DNA of 64,000 bases, from positions 1-64,000 of IMG/VR virus record IMGVR_UViG_3300032116_000001, one strand, 5' to 3'. The notes under the pieces are model-generated. The model ran no database searches and was not told the origin of the DNA. It worked only from the letters and a program-made list of their open reading frames with translations. This document shows positions 31,203 through 39,020 of this stretch, piece by piece. The translations under genes and the position numbers were made by a program. Positions within the stretch are counted from its first letter, which is position 1. Each line of letters begins with the position of its first letter. Source of the stretch: a virus.

Positions 31203-31913
31203 ATGAAGCTCTACACCACGCAACCAATTGAAGTGTGGAACAAACTCCAAGAACAAAAGATTCTGATCGCAGATGCGATGCTGGGAGAACACATCGATCA
31301 AGAATACGCAGAAAAGAATGGGTTTTCTATCGAAGATGATAGCTTCTATGCCGCCTATTCGTGGATGAAAGAGCAAATGGAACATCGAATTCCAGGCTAC
31401 CAAGGTAACTGGCCGTGGTGGGCATGGACGCATAAAATTGACATCCGATCAGAACGACATCTGTACCCAAAGGGAGAAGAATTTGTTATGATCGAACTCG
31501 AAATCCCCGATGAGAAAGTATTATGTTCTTGCTTCCAGGGATGGCACTCCGTTTTGAATCGACGCTATCTAGCGAAAACTATGATCGAAGAAGCCAAAGC
31601 CGATCAAGAATGGATGGAGATTACGAACATGGACACAGACCCCGAGAAACCCAAAATCTCACTCTACCAATTACGAAAGTATGCCAAGGGCGAAGAACCA
31701 TGGCCCGAAACAATCGAAGATTCCCCCGAAAAAGCACGAAAGAAGCAAGAATATAAAGAAAAGCAAAAACGAACATGGGAAAATATCTTCGACATTGAAT
31801 GGATGAAGAAATCACAGTACGAAGGCGGGGACCAGATTCAAGCCTGCTTTGAAGAACTAAACATCAACCAAGTCATCAAAGCAAAGATGTTCAAAGGGGC
31901 GCGAAAGTCATAA
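31203..31913 (+). CDS. DUF3841 family protein
   Basis: 236 residues. MKLYTTQPIEVWNKL, YSWMKEQMEHRIPGYQG with WPWWAWTH, and KVLCSCFQGWHSVLNRRYL are the DUF3841 pattern. The family is of unknown function and occurs in bacteria and phages. First gene of the block containing the PARP homologue. C4 promoter with TATATC hexamer. Confidence 0.78.
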   Translation: MKLYTTQPIEVWNKLQEQKILIADAMLGEHIDQEYAEKNGFSIEDDSFYAAYSWMKEQMEHRIPGYQGNWPWWAWTHKIDIRSERHLYPKGEEFVMIELEIPDEKVLCSCFQGWHSVLNRRYLAKTMIEEAKADQEWMEITNMDTDPEKPKISLYQLRKYAKGEEPWPETIEDSPEKARKKQEYKEKQKRTWENIFDIEWMKKSQYEGGDQIQACFEELNINQVIKAKMFKGARKS

Positions 31914-31953
31914 AAATCCCCCTTTTGTTTACGATCAAATTCATATAATAGAT

Positions 31954-32163
31954 ATGAACGATTCAAATCGCTTTGAAGTAATCAGCTCAGGTCCATACAA
32001 TTTGAAGATTGTTGCGCAAACTATGACTGAGTGCATGGATATGATTCGACGAAACTCTGACATGGTGGACTTCTGGGCAGTTTTAGACCATTCTACGAAA
32101 ACCGTGGTCGCTTTAAGCCAGGACTGGAAAGTCTTGCCAACATTCAAACCCGCAGTAAACTAA
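31954..32163 (+). CDS. small hypothetical protein
   Basis: 69 residues (FEVISSGPYNLKIVAQTMTE). Own C4 promoter; its TAA overlaps the ATG of the PARP gene (TAATG), so it is the upstream partner in a two-gene unit and a candidate accessory of the enzyme. Confidence 0.65.
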   Translation: MNDSNRFEVISSGPYNLKIVAQTMTECMDMIRRNSDMVDFWAVLDHSTKTVVALSQDWKVLPTFKPAVN

Positions 32164-33443
32164 TGAAAGAATCTCGATATATTTTCGCTGACGTGAGCGC
32201 GAATAATAACAAGTTTTGGAACATCAAAATTGAACCAAACTTCACGGTCGTAACTTCGTGGGGCCGAGTCGGAGATAACGCACAATCAAAGGAATTTCCC
32301 CACGGAAGCCTTGCAGACGCAGAAAAGTTCTTCGATAGGAAATGCCGCGAAAAGGAACGAAAAGGATACGTTAAGCAAAGAGTTCTGATCGGAGAATACA
32401 CCACGCAAGATAACACTTCGCTTGCGTCAGTTGCCAAACAACAAATCAACACAAATAGCCCCGAATTAGATGAACTAATTGCCTTCCTGACTAAAGCAAA
32501 CGTTCATAACATTCTAACAGCAACAGCTATGGAATACGACACTTCAAAGGGAGTTTTTACAACGCCCCTCGGAGTTGTCACGAACGATGCCATTCAAGAT
32601 GCACGAAGCATCTTGGCATCAATGGGCCTTCTTGTGCATAATCAAGATTGGAACTCCCCCGATTGGAATTCGCTCTTGTCTATGTACCTTACTGCCATCC
32701 CTCAAAAGATTGGACGCAGAAAGCCAGACCCAAGAGAACTCTTCCCGAGCCTTCAAGCTATTCAAAATCAAAGCAAAATTCTTGACGACCTGGAAGCATC
32801 ATTCCAATCTGTCGTGAGCGCACCACTGACGCAGAAAGGGGATGACACAAACACGCCACAAGTGTTTGATGTGAAATTGCATCTTGTAGACGATCAAAGC
32901 ATAATTCGACGAATCAAAAACAAATACGACTCCACACGAAAGACCATGCACGCATCATATCATCTGGGGGTGAAACGAGTCTTTTCTGTCGAAATTAACG
33001 CGATGGCAAAGGCATATGGTGATCGGGGAAAGAACGTCGGCAACGTGATGGAACTCTGGCATGGGACACGAGCGGGGAACCTTTTGAGCATCCTTAAAGG
33101 CGGACTGCAAGTCCCACCCGCATCGAGCCCTCATGTGACGGGGAGAATGTTCGGGGATGGATTGTATTTTTCAGATCAGTCCACGAAAAGCCTCAATTAT
33201 GCCTATGGAGCAGCACCAGGACAAAGAGGAGGAATTGAATCGTCCACGTTCATGTTTCTCGCAGATGTAGCAATGGGACGCCCATTTGTCCCAACGTCCT
33301 ATACACGACCGTCAAAGTACCCCGTGCAAGGACATGATTCAATATTTGCAAAAGCAGGACAATCAGGCGTACACAATAATGAAATGATCGTATACACCAC
33401 CGATCAATGCAACCTCACCTACCTGGTTGAATTCGGAAACTAA
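32163..33443 (+). CDS. WGR-PARP ADP-ribosyltransferase
   Basis: 426 residues. Residues about 5-75 form a WGR domain (VTSWGRVGDNAQSKEF), 97-215 a helical PARP regulatory-type region, and 235-426 a PARP catalytic domain. The H-Y-E triad is present: His300 in LWHGTR, Tyr335 in MFGDGLYFSDQSTKSLNYA, Glu407 in NNEMIVY. The family uses NAD+ to add (poly)ADP-ribose to proteins or nucleic acids and is activated by DNA through WGR. Complete and apparently active. A macro-domain gene follows 1.2 kb downstream. Rare in phages; target unknown. Confidence 0.92.
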   Translation: MKESRYIFADVSANNNKFWNIKIEPNFTVVTSWGRVGDNAQSKEFPHGSLADAEKFFDRKCREKERKGYVKQRVLIGEYTTQDNTSLASVAKQQINTNSPELDELIAFLTKANVHNILTATAMEYDTSKGVFTTPLGVVTNDAIQDARSILASMGLLVHNQDWNSPDWNSLLSMYLTAIPQKIGRRKPDPRELFPSLQAIQNQSKILDDLEASFQSVVSAPLTQKGDDTNTPQVFDVKLHLVDDQSIIRRIKNKYDSTRKTMHASYHLGVKRVFSVEINAMAKAYGDRGKNVGNVMELWHGTRAGNLLSILKGGLQVPPASSPHVTGRMFGDGLYFSDQSTKSLNYAYGAAPGQRGGIESSTFMFLADVAMGRPFVPTSYTRPSKYPVQGHDSIFAKAGQSGVHNNEMIVYTTDQCNLTYLVEFGN

Positions 33444-33486
33444 AAAAATCCCCCGTTATCAAAAGGGGGATTTGATATAATAAAAT
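33439..33486 (+). promoter_or_regulatory. C4 promoter/terminator hybrid after the PARP gene
   Basis: AAATCCCCC faces GGGGGATTT in the 22-nt spacer before TATAAT; can end the PARP transcript and start the 33493 gene. Confidence 0.65.
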
Positions 33487-33492
33487 ACCACA

Positions 33493-33786
33493 ATGACCGT
33501 TAAACAAGCATTTGAAAAGGCCTTTGGACCAATCCCCGAAGGGGCTACTTGCCATATCGGGTGCCGCGACATGTACAAGAACATCGAAGTGGACGCTTGC
33601 TATCGCCACATTGGTGAGACGTTCTTTTTGAACGTTCATAACAAGTTTGTTAGGTTCTGCGACCATTTTGCGTTTGGACCCGACATTAGCCACCGACCCG
33701 CGTCAGCGTTCCTCGGCTTCTTTGGGGGTGAGTATGATCGTGTGGTCGAAGAATGGATCGAATCTCAAAACGAAAAGCATAACTAA
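33493..33786 (+). CDS. hypothetical protein
   Basis: 97 residues, aromatic-rich (ETFFLNVHNKFVRFCDHFAF). Start lies 13 nt from the hexamer, slightly longer than usual. No family recognised. Confidence 0.66.
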   Translation: MTVKQAFEKAFGPIPEGATCHIGCRDMYKNIEVDACYRHIGETFFLNVHNKFVRFCDHFAFGPDISHRPASAFLGFFGGEYDRVVEEWIESQNEKHN

Positions 33787-33831
33787 AAAAAATCCCCCTT
33801 TTTTCAAAAGGGGATTGAATATATAGAAGAG

Positions 33832-34506
33832 ATGAGCATTTCTCAATCGCAAACCAATAGCATCAAGAACATCGTAAACGAGCTTGTGAAGAAGGGGACT
33901 TCCTTCACCGCCCATGACATCACCCTGATTATGCGCGGCTCTGGCAATGACGTTACGCATAATTCCGTCAAGCCCGTTGTGCATGATTATATGCAGAGCG
34001 TAGGAAAGTATTCCAGTAAGCTGCGCACCTTCGGCCTCGCCGTGTTCGGCACGCTCGTCGCCATCCGCGCCATTGTCTATGGCCCGACTTCCACGGACAT
34101 TGCCAATTATGACCCGAATTCCATTCGGAATATTCTTGCCAATAATCAGGCACCCGTGACCTCCAACACGAATCAGCCCACGACTAGTTCTGCTCGTGGA
34201 ACTAAGACCACCAACACTCAAAACAAGGGAGTGATTAAGGTGGGTAGTGGTGGCCGTGTCCGCGTCCCGACCAAGTATGTAAACGCCCTTGGAGTGAACT
34301 GGCAAGGCAAGGAAGTTGGACCTTACGTTTACTACTCGAAAACCAGTGACGGCTTTATCGTCGCCAAGAATGACCAAGGTCAAGGATGGAAGTCCATCAC
34401 CGTCGATCAATACGGAAACGTTCTGCTCCGAACCAATCTCAACGTAAGTAACTTTACGATTGAACAAGTTGGCTCCGACAAGATTGAAATTCGCGCAAGT
34501 CAATAA
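33832..34506 (+). CDS. possible DNA-binding protein with AbrB-like C-terminus
   Basis: 224 residues: N-terminal helical, possibly winged-helix region (AHDITLIMRGSGNDVTHNSV), a Ser/Thr/Asn-rich linker (about 112-134), and a C-terminal IKVGSGGRVRVPTKYVNALG that resembles AbrB-type swapped hairpins. The region is more GC-rich than its neighbours, hinting at recent acquisition. Function inferred only weakly. Confidence 0.6.
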   Translation: MSISQSQTNSIKNIVNELVKKGTSFTAHDITLIMRGSGNDVTHNSVKPVVHDYMQSVGKYSSKLRTFGLAVFGTLVAIRAIVYGPTSTDIANYDPNSIRNILANNQAPVTSNTNQPTTSSARGTKTTNTQNKGVIKVGSGGRVRVPTKYVNALGVNWQGKEVGPYVYYSKTSDGFIVAKNDQGQGWKSITVDQYGNVLLRTNLNVSNFTIEQVGSDKIEIRASQ

Positions 34507-34531
34507 ACTGACTTAACACAATCGGCTATAG

Positions 34532-34565
34532 GCGGAAGTGATTTTATCACTTCCGCTTTTCTTTT
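34532..34565 (+). terminator. intrinsic terminator
   Basis: GCGGAAGTGAT/ATCACTTCCGC with a TTT loop and T-rich tail. Confidence 0.9.
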
Positions 34566-34640
34566 ATGAACACGATTTTTTATGACTTTATATCATGATC
34601 TTTTTTATGACTTTCTATGATCGGGTGGCACGATTATAAT
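34566..34640 (+). repeat. intergenic element with partial tandem copies
   Basis: Two full and one partial copy of the TTTTTTATGACTTT(C/A)TAT-type unit, ending in GATCGGGTGGCACG, as in the array at 4668; lies between terminator and macro-domain promoter. Confidence 0.75.
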
Positions 34641-34682
34641 AAAAATCCCCTTTCTTTTGTGGTCCAATCGGATATATAAATT

Positions 34683-35264
34683 GTGATTAATATCAGTAAT
34701 TTCCGCGGTCCTATCGTCCAAATCGAACTTCGCCAGGGGAGTCTTTTGGAAGCAAAAGACTTAGACATCATTGTTAATGCTGCGAACTGTAAGATGCGCG
34801 GTGGCGGAGGATTAGACGGCGCGGTTCATGATGCTGCAGGCCCTAACCTTCTTGAAAAGCTGAAAGAACTTGCCCCCTACGGCAGCCCGACTTCCCATCC
34901 CGTTGTTACAGATGGCTTTGAAACTGGATTTAAGAAAATCATTCACACTCCTGGTCCTGTGTGGGCTGATGGTGTTTCAGGCGAGCGCATTGCACTTCGG
35001 GCAACATATGATTATGCTCTTGATGCCGCTAATGCGATCTGCAAAAACAAGAATTATAAATCAGTGGGGTTTGGTTCTATTAGCACAGGAATCTTTGGAT
35101 TTCCTCTTGACCTTGCAATGCCCATCGCTCTTGGTGCCGTATCTGAATGGGTGCGGGTTGCGCAAAATGTTTATTTCAACAAAATTGTCTTTGTGATGTA
35201 CGGGGAAGAAGAATACAACAAGTATAAAACAGCTTTTGACGCTATTAAAGCGTGGAACCCGTAA
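34683..35264 (+). CDS. macro-domain protein (ADP-ribose binding/hydrolase type)
   Basis: 193 residues, leaderless GTG at 34683. Macro motifs: DIIVNAANCKMRGGGGLDGA (ADP-ribose binding, Asn in NAAN) and SISTGIFGFPLDLAM. Such proteins bind or remove ADP-ribose from macromolecules. Its proximity to the PARP gene suggests that it reverses or reads ADP-ribosylation, or counters host ADP-ribosyl signalling; that link is inference. Confidence 0.9.
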   Translation: MINISNFRGPIVQIELRQGSLLEAKDLDIIVNAANCKMRGGGGLDGAVHDAAGPNLLEKLKELAPYGSPTSHPVVTDGFETGFKKIIHTPGPVWADGVSGERIALRATYDYALDAANAICKNKNYKSVGFGSISTGIFGFPLDLAMPIALGAVSEWVRVAQNVYFNKIVFVMYGEEEYNKYKTAFDAIKAWNP

Positions 35265-35273
35265 AATATCGCC

Positions 35274-35312
35274 AAAATCAAAAGAACTCTAATATGGGTT
35301 CTTTTGATTTTA
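35274..35312 (+). terminator. intrinsic terminator
   Basis: AAAATCAAAAGAAC pairs with GTTCTTTTGATTTT after the macro-domain gene. Confidence 0.82.
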
Positions 35313-35412
35313 TAACGCTCTTCCATCGTGACGCATAAAAATAGAAAGTCATAAAAATCCCCGATTTTCGAGCGAAAACCTACTATAATAATTAAGGAAA
35401 ATCGAGGAAACA

Positions 35413-35961
35413 ATGAAAACCCTGAGTGAATGGAAATCTTTCCTGAAGACAAATCCCTGCATGAACTCTCGATTTGCCAAGGCACGAGAAGAATGTCCCG
35501 ATTTAATTAACAAAGAATTAAATCAATTGCCTGTCCCACCATTGGATTTGATTTTCGAGGCTGTAAGTCGTGCGTCTTGCGATCCAAACTTTGATCCTTA
35601 CGAGCCTTTCGAGGCCCTTTTGCACGAAGACCCGATGCGGCGCATGCGGGCACTTTCAGAGGTTAACATGCGCATGGATCATATTTACACTCTGGTTCAC
35701 AAAACACATTGTCGAGGATGCTTAGCGAGAGGCAATTTTGAATACATTTGGCAAATCATCAAGCATTACTGCCCCGATCACGATATTGACTGGCCCGACA
35801 TTGAATATAAAAAATTCTCATTGAGTGATTATGTTCGTGACGTAACTAAAACGCTTAATAGTCGCATGTGTTACGATATTGGCTGCATGGATTCCATGAG
35901 TGAAGATTATGGTCGAGAAGGCAAAGCGCAGCTTTTGCCACATGTGCTTGACGAGGGATAA
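35413..35961 (+). CDS. hypothetical protein
   Basis: 182 residues, helical, Cys/His-containing segment HKTHCRGCLARG. Unlike most neighbours it has a leader with AAGGAAAATCGAGGAA before ATG 35413, from a C4-type promoter with TATAAT. No family recognised. Confidence 0.7.
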   Translation: MKTLSEWKSFLKTNPCMNSRFAKAREECPDLINKELNQLPVPPLDLIFEAVSRASCDPNFDPYEPFEALLHEDPMRRMRALSEVNMRMDHIYTLVHKTHCRGCLARGNFEYIWQIIKHYCPDHDIDWPDIEYKKFSLSDYVRDVTKTLNSRMCYDIGCMDSMSEDYGREGKAQLLPHVLDEG

Positions 35962-36002
35962 AAATCCCCTTATTTTCGAGGTTCTGATCGGATATATAAG
36001 CC

Positions 36003-36251
36003 ATGAAGTCTTGTGATTTCGAGCTTAGTGGCCAGTTATTGATCGACGAAAATCTTGCCCCCCAACACGATTTTGAAGGAAAGTGCTTTGGATTCAAGCT
36101 GCCTGATGGTCGTATTGTTCGAATGGTAATGGCCTTGGAGATTGAAAACCCAGACACGGGGAATTTCGAGTATTTTTCTGATTGTTCCAAGATGGAATCC
36201 ATCGGGATGACTCTTCTCGATTACTTTAAGTCTAATTTTACTTTGATCTGA
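36003..36251 (+). CDS. small hypothetical protein
   Basis: 82 residues, beta-rich (GKCFGFKLPDGRIVRMVMAL). Leaderless from a C4 promoter. Confidence 0.66.
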   Translation: MKSCDFELSGQLLIDENLAPQHDFEGKCFGFKLPDGRIVRMVMALEIENPDTGNFEYFSDCSKMESIGMTLLDYFKSNFTLI

Positions 36252-36268
36252 AGTGGAGAAGAATAAAA

Positions 36269-36658
36269 ATGTCTAAGTGGACCAAAGAAATTCCGACGGA
36301 ACCTGGGTATTATTGGTTCTACGGATGGTTTGAAAAAAACAGCTCTTACTACAAAAAAGACGGAAGTATGTATTTTGTCGAGGTTAGTAAAGCGGCAAAT
36401 TCTCTTGTCTTCGTAACGAAAGGTACGTTTCTTTATCCCACAATGGCCCTTGGACAATGGTCTAAAGCTGATGTCCCCGATGTGCCCGATCTTGGTCCGC
36501 ATTTTTATGAGGGTTGTGAAGCATTGTTGATTGAAGATCAAGAGCGCCATATAGTCGCAAAAATAGATGCCCCCACCACCCGTGTGAAAACCCACCCGAT
36601 TGGTGTTGACCCAATTCATGCGGTGTGGCGGGCAATGGATGATCTTGAATTCATCTAA
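36269..36658 (+). CDS. hypothetical protein
   Basis: 129 residues starting MSKWTKEIPTEPGYYWFYGW, an N-terminal pattern (W..EIPTEPGYYW) common to many small phage proteins of unknown role. Preceded by GTGGAGAAG; co-transcribed with 36003. Confidence 0.66.
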   Translation: MSKWTKEIPTEPGYYWFYGWFEKNSSYYKKDGSMYFVEVSKAANSLVFVTKGTFLYPTMALGQWSKADVPDVPDLGPHFYEGCEALLIEDQERHIVAKIDAPTTRVKTHPIGVDPIHAVWRAMDDLEFI

Positions 36659-36710
36659 AAATCCCCTTTCTATCGTTGCAGAAAATAATATAAAACCGAG
36701 GATACACATT

Positions 36711-36950
36711 TTGATTTCAAAGCAACAAGCACTTGATTATAATACGAAAGAGTCTTTATTGATGCGTTACATTGATTCAAAGATTCTTCTCTATCGCGGT
36801 CGTATATTAGAGTTTTCGGTTGAGGGTCATTCTCAAGAATTGCTTGATAAGTTGATGCCATTGTATCAAGAAAATGGGTGGGATATCAAGCAAATTAATC
36901 GAAAAAAGACAGGTGGACACAGCAAACATCGGTATTGGCGCGTAAAATAA
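36711..36950 (+). CDS. hypothetical protein, TTG start
   Basis: 79 residues from TTG 36711, 8 nt after GAGGAT. The frame upstream would cross the C4 promoter at about 36659-36696. Basic C-terminus (NRKKTGGHSKHRYWRVK). Confidence 0.6.
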   Translation: MISKQQALDYNTKESLLMRYIDSKILLYRGRILEFSVEGHSQELLDKLMPLYQENGWDIKQINRKKTGGHSKHRYWRVK

Positions 36951-36985
36951 TCCCCCATTTTCCATAGCCGAAAATAATATAAAAA
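36948..36985 (+). promoter_or_regulatory. C4 promoter of tRNA-Lys
   Basis: TCCCC, 22 nt, TATAAA; tRNA-Lys begins 7 nt after the hexamer, at or within two bases of the predicted start, so little or no 5' trimming would be needed. Confidence 0.7.
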
Positions 36986-36989
36986 GAAC

Positions 36990-37065
36990 GGGTCAGTAGC
37001 TCAGCAGGTAGAGCAGCGGTCTTTTAAACCGCGGGTCGTGGGTTCGAGTCCCACCTGGCCCACCA
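36990..37065 (+). tRNA. tRNA-Lys(TTT)
   Basis: Acceptor GGGTCAG/CTGGCCC, anticodon arm GCGGT-CTTTTAA-ACCGC, T-arm GTGGG-TTCGAGT-CCCAC, encoded ACCA. Confidence 0.95.
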
Positions 37066-37081
37066 AATTTCCATCACTCTC

Positions 37082-37306
37082 ATGAACATATATTCAACCA
37101 GCGCAGAAGAAATCGTTTCGGCGATTGTCAAGCAGCAAAAGAACAAGCCGACATTTGTGCATGTTCAAGGTGATGACAGTTATGAATTTTACATGACTGA
37201 TGCCAATGTGTTCCTGTGCTACGATTGGAATATTAACAAGGAATTTAAGGTCGAAACGATTGAAGAACTGATCGACGAAATCAATCGACTCAAGTCGTAC
37301 ACCTAA
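37082..37306 (+). CDS. small hypothetical protein
   Basis: 74 residues (FVHVQGDDSYEFYMTDANVF), 16 nt after tRNA-Lys and probably on the same transcript. No family recognised. Confidence 0.62.
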   Translation: MNIYSTSAEEIVSAIVKQQKNKPTFVHVQGDDSYEFYMTDANVFLCYDWNINKEFKVETIEELIDEINRLKSYT

Positions 37307-37351
37307 TTTTCCCCCGTTTTTACACGATCAGAATCAATATATAAAGGTATC

Positions 37352-38260
37352 ATGGACGAATCGCAGATCATCTTTTATTCTGTTTTTCTGGGGTTGATTT
37401 TCTTGAGCATTGCGATTTACGCATTGTGCCAACACCTAGACAAGAAAAAGAAAGTAGAAAGAGTAGAGCTTTATTCATTTATCAAAACTGGTCTGGCACA
37501 GACGGTTGATATCAAAGTGTTTTTTTCTACAATTGAAACAATGGCTCATAAGCAGCGCTGGAGTTGTTATCAGGTATCTAGGGCGATTGCTGAAGTTACT
37601 TGCACTTCGATGCTTAATAAACCAATAGGATCAGCATTATTTTCCTGGATTGATATACCCCGCTTTGCTGTGTGGTATGCAGTAAATGTTTTTGCCAGCG
37701 AAAACACAAGAAAAATGGCATGCATCAATCCACTTACTGCAATTGACTACGCTCTATATGTTGACAAAATGCCTCACCACACAACCAGATCAGCAGCATG
37801 TAGACTAGGCGTTGTCCCGAACTATCTCGAAGCCCCATACAATACTTTTTTTGCTATTGATCGCAGCTTTGGTTACACTAATGTTGAAAAACAACATAAT
37901 TATAGTTTGCCTTGGAAGGTTTTAGTGTCATCTGGCAGGTTCGCAATAGATTATGCATTAAAGGTTGATAAATCCCCCAACGAAGAAACTAGAGAGGCGG
38001 CATGCAGGCATTTTGTAACGGCGATGGAGTATGCTATTCAGATTGATCGAGGTCCTAATGAAAAAACTCGGAAGGCCTGTTGTGAAGATGCACGCTGCGC
38101 CTTTGAATATGCTTTTAATATAGATAAGTCGGCGCATCCTGATACGTATAGATCAGTTTGCGGTTTGCAGCTCCATCACGGCCTTGTTAGGTGGAAGCAT
38201 GTTAAATTCAATGATTTAGTTAGACAATATGAAGCTTCGTTGGGTAAACCAAAGATTTAA
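37352..38260 (+). CDS. membrane-anchored repeat protein
   Basis: 302 residues: N-terminal TM helix (about 7-28), then at least four copies of a motif A-(I/M/F)-(D/E)-YA-(3)-(V/I)-D-(K/R)-(3)-(H/E/D)-x-TR-x-AC, e.g. AIDYALKVDKSPNEETREAAC. This looks like an alpha-helical solenoid held at the membrane. Function unknown. AT-rich relative to its neighbours. Confidence 0.65.
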   Translation: MDESQIIFYSVFLGLIFLSIAIYALCQHLDKKKKVERVELYSFIKTGLAQTVDIKVFFSTIETMAHKQRWSCYQVSRAIAEVTCTSMLNKPIGSALFSWIDIPRFAVWYAVNVFASENTRKMACINPLTAIDYALYVDKMPHHTTRSAACRLGVVPNYLEAPYNTFFAIDRSFGYTNVEKQHNYSLPWKVLVSSGRFAIDYALKVDKSPNEETREAACRHFVTAMEYAIQIDRGPNEKTRKACCEDARCAFEYAFNIDKSAHPDTYRSVCGLQLHHGLVRWKHVKFNDLVRQYEASLGKPKI

Positions 38261-38305
38261 CTTAATTTTCCCCGTTTTTGCACGATCAGAATCAATATAT
38301 AAAGT

Positions 38306-38633
38306 ATGAGCAAAATCACAATTGGAATCTACAAGTCCGATGGCACTCTACTTGGTTACAAGGCAAGCCCCAAGTGGACACTCACTTCTGACAAAAGTGA
38401 TGCCGAACGCTACGTTTACAATCCAAGCGGGGATGGTTACAATTACAACATTGAGAAAGTGTTCCATATTGTCACGCGCAATCATGGGGCCTCTAAATTT
38501 CGTTTTCGATGAAATCTTCAACATACTAAAGTCTCACAAAGGTTTGAGAATCGGATATGAGTTTGAGGATTCTGACGAGCCTGTAATCACACACATGATT
38601 GAAAGCTCGGGTGTCTACCAAATTTCCCCTTAA
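38306..38633 (+). pseudogene. frameshifted paralog of the 38663 gene
   Basis: The first frame starts MSKITIGIYKSDG and stops early after IVTRNHGASKFRFR; the adjacent frame continues MGPLNFVFDEIFNILKSHKG to THMIESSGVYQISP. The intact paralog at 38663-38992 reads IVTRNMGPLAFFSAE through, so one extra base near 38483 breaks this copy. A programmed frameshift or assembly error is possible. Confidence 0.75.
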
Positions 38634-38662
38634 TTTCTAAAAAGCAATCAATATATAAAGCA

Positions 38663-38992
38663 ATGAAGGACACAATTGCTATTGGCATTTACCACTCTGA
38701 CGGAAAACTTCTCGGATACAAAGTAGACACGTTTTGGTCACTTTCTCAAGACAAAGCTGATGCCAAGCCTCACATTTTTGATGAAAAAGGAGAAATCCCC
38801 GATAATATTATTGGTAATCTAAGTCAGATTGTCACGCGCAATATGGGTCCTCTAGCCTTCTTCTCCGCAGAAACCGTGAACAAGATCAGTTCTCATAAGG
38901 GTCTCCGAGTGGGCTATGAACAAGATGGCTCCGACAAGCCTGTGATCACACACATGATCGAGGCTACAGGGGTTCATAAAATTTCCCCTTAA
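38663..38992 (+). CDS. hypothetical protein
   Basis: 109 residues (IAIGIYHSDGKLLGYKVDTF; HKGLRVGYEQDGSDKPVITH). Intact member of the pair with 38306. The TCCCC box of its promoter overlaps the end of the upstream copy, and the next gene's promoter overlaps its own end. Confidence 0.7.
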   Translation: MKDTIAIGIYHSDGKLLGYKVDTFWSLSQDKADAKPHIFDEKGEIPDNIIGNLSQIVTRNMGPLAFFSAETVNKISSHKGLRVGYEQDGSDKPVITHMIEATGVHKISP

Positions 38993-39020
38993 TTCCAAAC
39001 AAAACTCCCTATATAAAGAC

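Noticed and set aside
32575-32817. small ORF inside the PARP gene
   Set aside because: Out-of-frame shadow within a complete, conserved coding sequence.
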